Source: Xylogone sp. PMI_703 (taxonomy: Eukaryota; Ascomycota; Leotiomycetes). Taken from it: DNA of 64,000 bases. Positions 57,139 through 64,000 of this stretch are shown here, piece by piece. The notes under the pieces are model-generated. The model saw nothing but the letters and a program-made list of their open reading frames with translations, had not been told where the DNA came from and ran no database searches. How positions within the stretch are numbered: position 1 is the first letter of the stretch; the number at the start of each line of letters is the position of its first letter. Position numbers and translations under genes: made by a program. The stretch covers positions 1,488,001-1,552,000 of the forward strand of contig JAJTUQ010000001.1 in NCBI GenBank assembly GCA_021399445.1, written 5' to 3'.

Positions 57139-58541
57139 TGGATTCTATTGTGGTGGTAGTGGGTGATAGCTTCCCTAACTGCTATGAATCACCGGATTGT
57201 GAAAGCTCCAAGTTTTGTAAAAGTGTGGACGCGCAAGGAAACCCTCAAAAATATCTCAAGGTCTCACCAAGTCGAATTCACTCATTAATTAGAACCCGAA
57301 TAACCATACACAATATGCAACTCCAAATTTGATCCCGGGAATAACCAGCCTTCGCAAATCAGATTGCAAACCCAAGTAGTAATAATTCCATCAAATTACC
57401 CCTCTGACTCCTCCAGCGGCGCGGAAAATCTAATACACCCGCTCAACTCCCGGATATTCCTTTTTCCTTTTTCCTCGAGACTCCCCAAGTTAATCCGCAG
57501 GGCGCACGGATAAACCCGTTCCCTCAAATCTCGCTTCTCCAGGGGGGCTGTGCAAAAACGCGCGCTGCCGACCGCCGTCAGAACACCACACACACCCGCA
57601 TCGGCTCGCGACTTGCATACGGTGTTTTTTCGAGCAGTCTAGACCCCTCGAGAAGAAACACTTCACTCCATGGACCACAGGTCCAGACCACTCCCAGGGG
57701 CGGGCCCCAAATTCCCCTTTACACTCGTCACCTTTCCCGCATGAAAAATGAGGGGATCGGTGCCAGGGATGAGGGATCGAAAAAGCGCCAGCCCAAGGGA
57801 TTTTTTCCGATCTGGATCTGGCGCCTTTCCTTTCTCCGGCTGGGGGGTTCAGGACGGCGAGAGCTTATTGCAACGTCAGCGGTTGTACCAGGCGGCTGTT
57901 GCGACTACTGTGGACGGTCTTTTCAGCTGACGCCACGACTGCTTTCTGAATATATGGTACGGGGTCTGCGGGGCTTGCAGCCTCGGAGAGCCTTGGGTGC
58001 GGGAATATTACAGATATAAAGGTCAGAGCTTAAGGGAGGGACCATAGCTCTCTTCCAACCTAAAGGGCCAGTGGAGTTCTCCAAAGTTGAGTTGATTTAT
58101 AGCCCAAGCCAGCTGCATCTTCACCCAATACAGAACGAGTTACGACAATTAAGCTGGTAGTCCCGCTTTAGTCTCTTGTTACGCTTCAAAGTGATCTTGT
58201 CTGTACAGGCACAGATATCATTTCTCCGCTACCTAGTCCGTAACACAGAGACCTAATTCATATTTGAACCAACGCCCAAAAACAAGCTATGCAGGACAAG
58301 GTTTCACTGTCTCATCCCTGTTCCTCAAAATATCCTTATCTAAAAACTTTGGTATACCACCAGGCTAAATGCCGATAACACTAAAATAAATACAAATCCA
58401 CCTTCTATACGCCAAGGTACTGTGTGAAAAGCCAGACCCGTCCCGTATTTTTTGTTAGGCTGTAGCCTCCTGAAACGTATACCCCTATGCCATCTGATCT
58501 GTAAACCCTAGATATGTATCGTAATTAAGTTAAATTATATG
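57139..58541. other. Intergenic, 1.4 kb
   Basis: This holds the GCD6 upstream region and then the SKN7 3' flank. GC-rich open frames around 57.4-58.0 kb overlap in several phases and have no motif. No gene is supported. Confidence 0.6.
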
Positions 58542-60807
58542 CTACTGTTGGTAAGGTACTTGGGGTACCTGACTGGGACCCGCTGCATAAAGCTTCTGTC
58601 GCTTGTCATGGCGGTCATCAGGAGGGCTGCCGTCTGTCATATTCTCTAGCGTCCTCCGCTGCGTCTGCTGTCTTGCTTGGGCCATCATGGCCTGGTTTGG
58701 TGTCTGATGAGCCGGAAACGTAGCTTGTGCATGAGTCGGTGTCATCGCATACGGTCCCGGATCCCTCATCATCTGCATAAAATTCCCTTGTGGGTTCCCA
58801 CCTGGCGAAGCATTAGGTAGTTGGATAGGAGATTGCCACGAAGATGCGGTTGCCGGCGATTTTCCGGGTGAGTTCGGGTCCTTCAATGTTTGTGATGTAG
58901 AGAGTTGCGCTAAATTCATATTAAGTGGCTGATGTGCCGGGGTAAATCCTCCAGCATGCGTAACTTGTGCGTTGGATGGGAAAGGCGTCTGCTTCTTAAA
59001 TTGTGGCAAGTGCCTCTCAAGCGCACGCAGCATCCCTTCTTTCGTGAATGGTTTGGGGAGTACATCATTCATACCTAGCTGTTATTAGTACTAAGAGGAA
59101 AGGCGCGATGTGGATGTACTTACCGTAGCGGAAATACAAATCAATTTCATCAGCTCTAATATTGGAAGTCATGGCAATGATCGGTATGTCGGGCCGCACT
59201 TCTCGTATCAAGGAGGTCGCCGAGACACCGTCTAAATGAGGCATAATAATATCCATGAGGATGAGATCAAAGTTGTTACCTTCGGCGTTCATTTTATTAA
59301 CCGATTCTAAACCGTCACGCTGCAGTTGATTAGCCAAATTATTGTCCTCAAAAGCTGGAAAGATGCAACTTACAGCTATGTCGACTCCACATTCAAAGGA
59401 TTGCAGGAATTTTGCTCCTATACGTGCACAAACTTTATCATCTTCGACGAGTAAGATACGAGGCTTTGTTGGGCCCCACACTGGTTCTATCATGCTCTTC
59501 TTTCGGTTATTGGAGGGAGTCTCAGCCACCATATCCGGCATATTTTCAACTGGAAGCATCCCATTGGGGGGAAGTCCGTACGGAATATTATGGATATGTT
59601 CACTCTTGATCGGATCGATGCCATTTGTTTGTCCCACAGGATACACGACGTTATCGAGATCGTTGGACAGGACATATGGAACTTGATTAGCCGAGCTTTC
59701 TGATCCTTGAATCTGGGGCACGTGTTGGTCACTGGGAGGCGTAAATGAGCTGCTGCGTAAGTTATAGGCCTGGGACATCTGTTCCAGTTCTCGGGTTTGC
59801 AGGTTCTCAGCAGAGAACTCTTGTAAAAGCTGTTCGGCTTGCTGTAACGGAGAGGCTGGGTGGTCATCTTGCTGTCCATCACCCTGGATGCCAGCGTTCA
59901 TCCCAGGAGCACCGTTGATGAATTGGCCTGTGGATCGAGTGCCGCGTCTCTGAGCGTCAACTCCATGCAAAAACCCCATCACTCGATGCATGACAGCGTC
60001 ATGGTTCTTGACAAACTTCTGTAGTTGCACGACCTGCTGTAACAATATCATGTGACCATTGGCGAGCTCTTGATATCTCTCGGACAGTTGCTGCAGCTGT
60101 TGCTGGGTGGCTACTAGTTGCCCATTGACCATGTCCATTTGCTGAGCAGAAAAGTTCTCTTCAGTGTTTGCTGCTGGTTTTCTTGATGCCGGGGCTTTTC
60201 TTCTAATGTTATCCAGGGAGTGCTTCTTGTTCGCTTGAAATTCAGGATGCTTGAATTCCCAGGCCTGGAAGATGAATCAACATACTGTGCAAATATTTGA
60301 CAGGGCGGGTTGTTACTGACATTTGGGCCATACGGCGATGGAGTAGGGTCCTCATTGCTCTGCCGGACTTTATGAAAATCATACTTGTTGAGCTGACGGA
60401 CAAAGCTTGCGAAGTTGCTATGCTTGAAGTGCTTCGGCAAGATCAACTTGGTAAATTTCTCATTCTGTGGGCATATATCAATATCTGATCTGTGGCCGAG
60501 CCTGGATGGGCCTGCGTACCTCAAGCACCACGAAACTCTCTCCGCCCTCCCCCCACCTCACAATATGTTCGTACGACGGATCCTCCAGCATCCTGTCATC
60601 ATCCGAGCAATGTCAGCGATCCCATTTTAAGAGTCTCTCCAGACCGGCCCGATAAGGTCAAGGCCAACTTACTTGTATAATTTGCGAACCTGTTGTTCAC
60701 CCGGTTAGCAATTGTCTCAAGCAGTTGGGCACGCCCTTGGGTTGAAGACTCACAAAGTCGCTGGAGTTGTTGGCAGAGCCTGCCGCATCGCCACCGCCCT
60801 TCTCCAT
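58542..60807 (-). CDS. SKN7: Response-regulator transcription factor Skn7
   Basis: Skn7 is a nuclear HSF-type factor at the end of a phosphorelay that controls oxidative-stress and cell-wall genes. Seven exons, 60807-60754, 60689-60673, 60592-60520, 60464-60321, 60264-59374, 59319-59124 and 59074-58542, give 635 aa. The HSF DNA-binding domain is spread over exons 1-5: [49 protein letters not shown] and [18 protein letters not shown] Gln-rich coiled coil follows (about 160-220). The receiver starts [10 protein letters not shown]. Its phosphoacceptor is Asp416 in LILMDIIMP, and its conserved Lys is K466 in DVLPKPF. The tail is Gln/Pro/Ala-rich. Apparent frame breaks near 59.35 and 59.1 kb are 54 and 49 nt introns with GTAAGT donors. 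Confidence 0.95.
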
Positions 60808-63800
60808 CTTGTTCACCGGCCAAACTGTTCAATGCGTCAGATGAGGAGCGAAAAGGAGGGCTTCCGTGGACGAGGCGCGCGTTGGGGCCCGGAGGAGCGA
60901 GAATTTCTCGAGGACAGGCGGCTCCAGTCGATGGACCAAAACCCAGGAACGGCAGTTTGGCGATGCGCTCGAGCTTCTGGGCTGGGATGCGATAGCGAGC
61001 GTCGACAAAAAAAAACGAAGAAACCTCAGGACTTCAGGACATGCAGCACAGCGCGGGCGGAATAGTGGCAGCAATCATGAAAACAAGAGGATCGAGGAAG
61101 ATCCCCCAGGCCAGCGAGTGGTTTTGGAAGAGCGAGAAAACCCTGAGGAATGGAGAGCGCAGGTTAACGAAGACTGCAAGTGGTTAAGGCAGGTCTGGCA
61201 GGTTTAGGTTGCTCTGAGAGAGGTAAGGTCGGGTCAGTGCAGCGCTGGGACAGAGGTGTGAGGTGTGGTGGTGGCCTGCCAACTTTCGGCACGGCGTGCC
61301 CCAAGCAGCAGCAGCCGGACCTGGCACGCCTGGGATTTCGTACTTGGTAGTGCGTGCAGTCAAGGGGGGGTGTGGATCGGCACAGGCCCCAGGGTCTGTC
61401 GTCTCGGGCAGGGAGGGCGCCCAGCGCAAGCCAACTTGGTACGGGGGACTGACGAAGGGGCGCGGCCTTTCCTGGCAGGTTGATCTTGTAGCCAGCGATC
61501 GTGGAGAGTGTGATACCTAGCACAGTACTGTAATTAACCATACTGTACTGTACTGAACTAAACAACAAGTACGCGGTCCCAGCCCGGGCGTATCCTTTCC
61601 AAGAGCAATTCTTGCACTGTTCTGTACAGGATATAGTCAGTGCTCCGCTGGGATTGTGCTGTCGCTGTCGCTGTTACTGTGCTGTGCTGTACCCTACTCT
61701 AGTGATCGATCTAGGGTAACTGTACAGTGACGAATGCTGAACGCTTCTGGGCACCGAAAGGGCTTCCTTGCGACCGTGGTCCAGCCCGAGAGCACTGGCA
61801 GGTTGTCGTCTAGAACTAACTGGACAGCTCATATGAGCCACGGACAACTCCAGGTCCAGCAAGTACCGGTTGATCATGCTCTTCTGCTTTGAGGCACGAC
61901 CTCTCTTGCCTTTCACCACCACCACTACCACCATCCTCATCATCATACAGCTACAGTTGCAGTACAGTACGGCAACAATGCAGCGCCCGCAGTCCTTGAC
62001 GCCAGATGCATGGGACTGGCGCTGTGCTGTGCTGCACACAAACGCATCGGTATGGCTTGATTCGGCTGCACGGGAGGGGGTTACACAGGGCCCGGAGCCC
62101 ACCCAGCCAAGTCGCACGCAGCCCAGAGGGGACTTCTGTGGAAGTCCCAGCATCCAGCATCCAATATCCAGTGTTATCCAGCGACCAGAAAAGGCTTCCA
62201 CCACCAAGCCGTCGTCAACGCAGACAGCAGACCAGCACGAAGAAAGAGGGGAGACACGCTCCGCTCGACCCTCAACGGCTGTTATGCCGGCAGCCAATCG
62301 CATTGGCGCTTGTTCATGCGAGAGCCTAAACTCCTTTTGGATCACGTGGAGAAGAAATTGTGGCGGGCGTGCTTCCTGCTATGGCTCCTTTGGGTCCTGG
62401 GTACGTACCGGCGCGCCTCACGGGTCTCGTCTGGAGAAAGGCTGATGGTGGTGGCGCTCCCATCTTTGCAACCGATGCAGACCCAGTGCTGCACTCCGTC
62501 ATCATCAACTTCTCTGTACTGTAACCTTCGTGCTGGGTCTTCCGTTGCCGACCAGTGCAGGTCCAAAGTGTACCACAGCACTCTACAGAGAGGACTGACT
62601 TAGCTGCACTTCCACATCGCAAATGCCCCAGCGAAGGCATGAAACAAAATGCCATTGCATTCCTCGCTATGCCTACGTGCCAGCTGTGTTAGCCAAGTAT
62701 TAGTGGGAATGTCCCAGGGCGACTGTCCCACCAGTTTTGGCGACCGACAACCAACGACTGCCCGATTCATTCAGCCTATCAGTGGTCCGTCTCCTCCCTC
62801 CCTATGCCCCGAACAACAAACTCGGTCGGTCACTCTTCCCAATCCTCAAAGCTATTGCCCAGTCCGGTGGTCTGGCGGTCGATCCGTTAAGCTGTCCGCA
62901 ACTGCGCGGACCCCAGAAGGGAAAACTGTAAGCACTGGCGACGGGAGGGGCTTTACCTTCGCTGATCATAGCCGCCAGCCTTCGTGTTCAGATAATGGGT
63001 CCTGGAATATCGGGTACCAGATAGCCAGACACGCCGGGCAATCTTCACTCGAGGCTCAGGGTACTGTATCAGTACTGAACGGCATGGAACCGACAAGCCA
63101 CACAAGATGCCTCTTTGGGTGGCATATCACTCATTGCACTGTACCGCATTGGAGCGTAAAATCTAGAGTTCTGACCGCCTGGGAAAATCACGGTTTGCTA
63201 CCGATCAATCGGGTAAGACGGATTAGATGGTTCATCTAGGGTCATTTCAAGCCGTCAATGGCATGGTATCGCAATACTGTAGCCGTTACTCACTCTACTT
63301 GCATGAAATCCGCCACGGGGGACTCGTAAATCCCAAAGAAATAGTTATTTCACTAGCGTCCTTCGACATCGACGATGCCCTCGGTCAATGGCGCCGAGGA
63401 GCCTAAGATTCCCTCCTTTTGCATAGCTAGATCCCTGAGGCCATCCACCAGCATCTAATCTAGCGTGGATCTCCGCCCCAAAATCCAAACAGCGGCAACT
63501 TGCTAGCAGGTCTCTGGTCATCCTGTCCCTTGGCTCGGTAAACCCTTTTGAGCTTTGGTAGGTTAGTACTCCTTCCTCGTAAATAGGCTGTTATCTAACC
63601 TGTTCGATATTTCATTTTCAAGGGTGGATTGCAGCAAAATCCACGAAGAGCCATTTTGCTATAGCCTTGACACCCGTGACGGAGTCAGTGCAAGTAGACT
63701 GTTAGGTAAACTGTATCACGCGACGAGCCATGGAACAGACTCCAAATATCCATTTTTGTGTGCGTAGCGTTAATGTTCTTCTCTAGACTAATGCCCTTAC

Positions 63801-64000
63801 TCTAAGCCTGAGTTTCGCTTCAAAGGAATCAAATATAGTCAACCGATGGTGCAAAGCTGTCACGGAAGGATCGTACCATGAAAGAAGGAAGCAGCTAAAT
63901 GAGGAACAGTGTGGTCTCTTTCCTTGTTAAGGGTTTCAAAAGTGAGAGTTCATTACCGCAACCCTAGACAATATCGTAATTTCTTAGTCAATGGCGTTCT
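60808..64000. other. Gene-poor region to window end
   Basis: About 3.2 kb upstream of SKN7. It contains many overlapping frames, the longest being 61674-62345 minus, 61870-62445 plus and 62649-63239 plus. None has a recognised domain. A (CAC/CAT)n simple repeat at 61914-61948 and GTAC-rich palindromes (61521-61556, 61961-61970) inflate the frames. Nothing is recognised in the last 700 bases. Confidence 0.6.

Noticed and set aside
59065..59380. Apparent truncation of the SKN7 receiver domain in two places
   Set aside because: Two short introns with GTAAGT donors rejoin the receiver domain in phase.
61674..63239. Frames of 191-223 codons on both strands
   Set aside because: They overlap in opposite directions, one contains a translated simple repeat (poly-Thr/Val), and none has a domain.
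1..64000. tRNA, rRNA, CRISPR array and intact transposon genes
   Set aside because: No cloverleaf-consistent T-arm/D-arm pair, array of spaced repeats, reverse transcriptase, integrase or transposase motif was found by eye. A tRNAscan-SE and repeat-library search would settle this.

Overview
The window is nuclear DNA of a filamentous ascomycete (Pezizomycotina). Gene content and domain style suggest Leotiomycetes, but that class assignment is an inference. The evidence is many short introns (about 48-77 nt) with GTRNGT donors, CTAAY-type branch sites and YAG acceptors, closely packed genes on both strands, and fungal housekeeping proteins. No rRNA, tRNA, CRISPR array or intact transposon was recognised.

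Layout. (1) 1-7.3 kb: the 3' part of a GH47 alpha-mannosidase with large acidic inserts, then two minus-strand genes, a kinesin with a C-terminal helix-hairpin-helix (KIF22/Kid type) and an MFS monocarboxylate-type transporter. (2) 7.3-12.7 kb: about 5.4 kb without a convincing gene, leading to a small conserved disordered protein (12724-13173). (3) 13.2-20.3 kb: an AT-richer accessory patch of broken material. It holds a nonsense-interrupted two-exon gene, a fungal family gene with an E-x-K nuclease-like core, and a decayed tandem copy of that gene's 3' half. (4) 20.3-25.1 kb: another long gene-free stretch, ending at a five-exon YTP1-like membrane protein. (5) 28.9-34.2 kb: RSA3 (ribosome assembly), mitochondrial succinyl-CoA:3-ketoacid CoA-transferase, and the DEAD-box helicase DHH1. 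(6) 37.4-42.1 kb: a folliculin/LST7-like protein, proteasomal ATPase RPT3, and a small conserved gene sharing a divergent promoter with RPT3. (7) 42.7-48.7 kb: a ricin-B-type lectin-domain gene with one in-frame TAG, a mitochondrial carrier, the nuclear exosome nuclease RRP6, and a four-exon MDM35 gene whose exons are too short to stand out as open frames. (8) 49.3-60.8 kb: a small membrane protein, GPI1, MAM33, a 2EXR-domain protein, GCD6 (eIF2B epsilon) and the response regulator SKN7. (9) 60.8-64 kb: no supported gene.

Most genes are unlinked housekeeping functions: RNA decay (DHH1, RRP6), ribosome and translation (RSA3, GCD6), proteasome (RPT3), mitochondria (SCOT, carrier, MDM35, MAM33), glycosylation/GPI (GH47, GPI1), and nutrient and stress signalling (folliculin, SKN7). 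No secondary-metabolite cluster or defence island is evident.

The items most worth a second look are the lectin gene whose frame continues past a TAG-C stop, the decaying tandem duplication at 17.7-20.3 kb, and two intergenic motifs, TACGGAGTA and GTAC-rich palindromes. Exon coordinates were derived by hand from splice signals and frame continuity, and spliced lengths were checked to be multiples of three.
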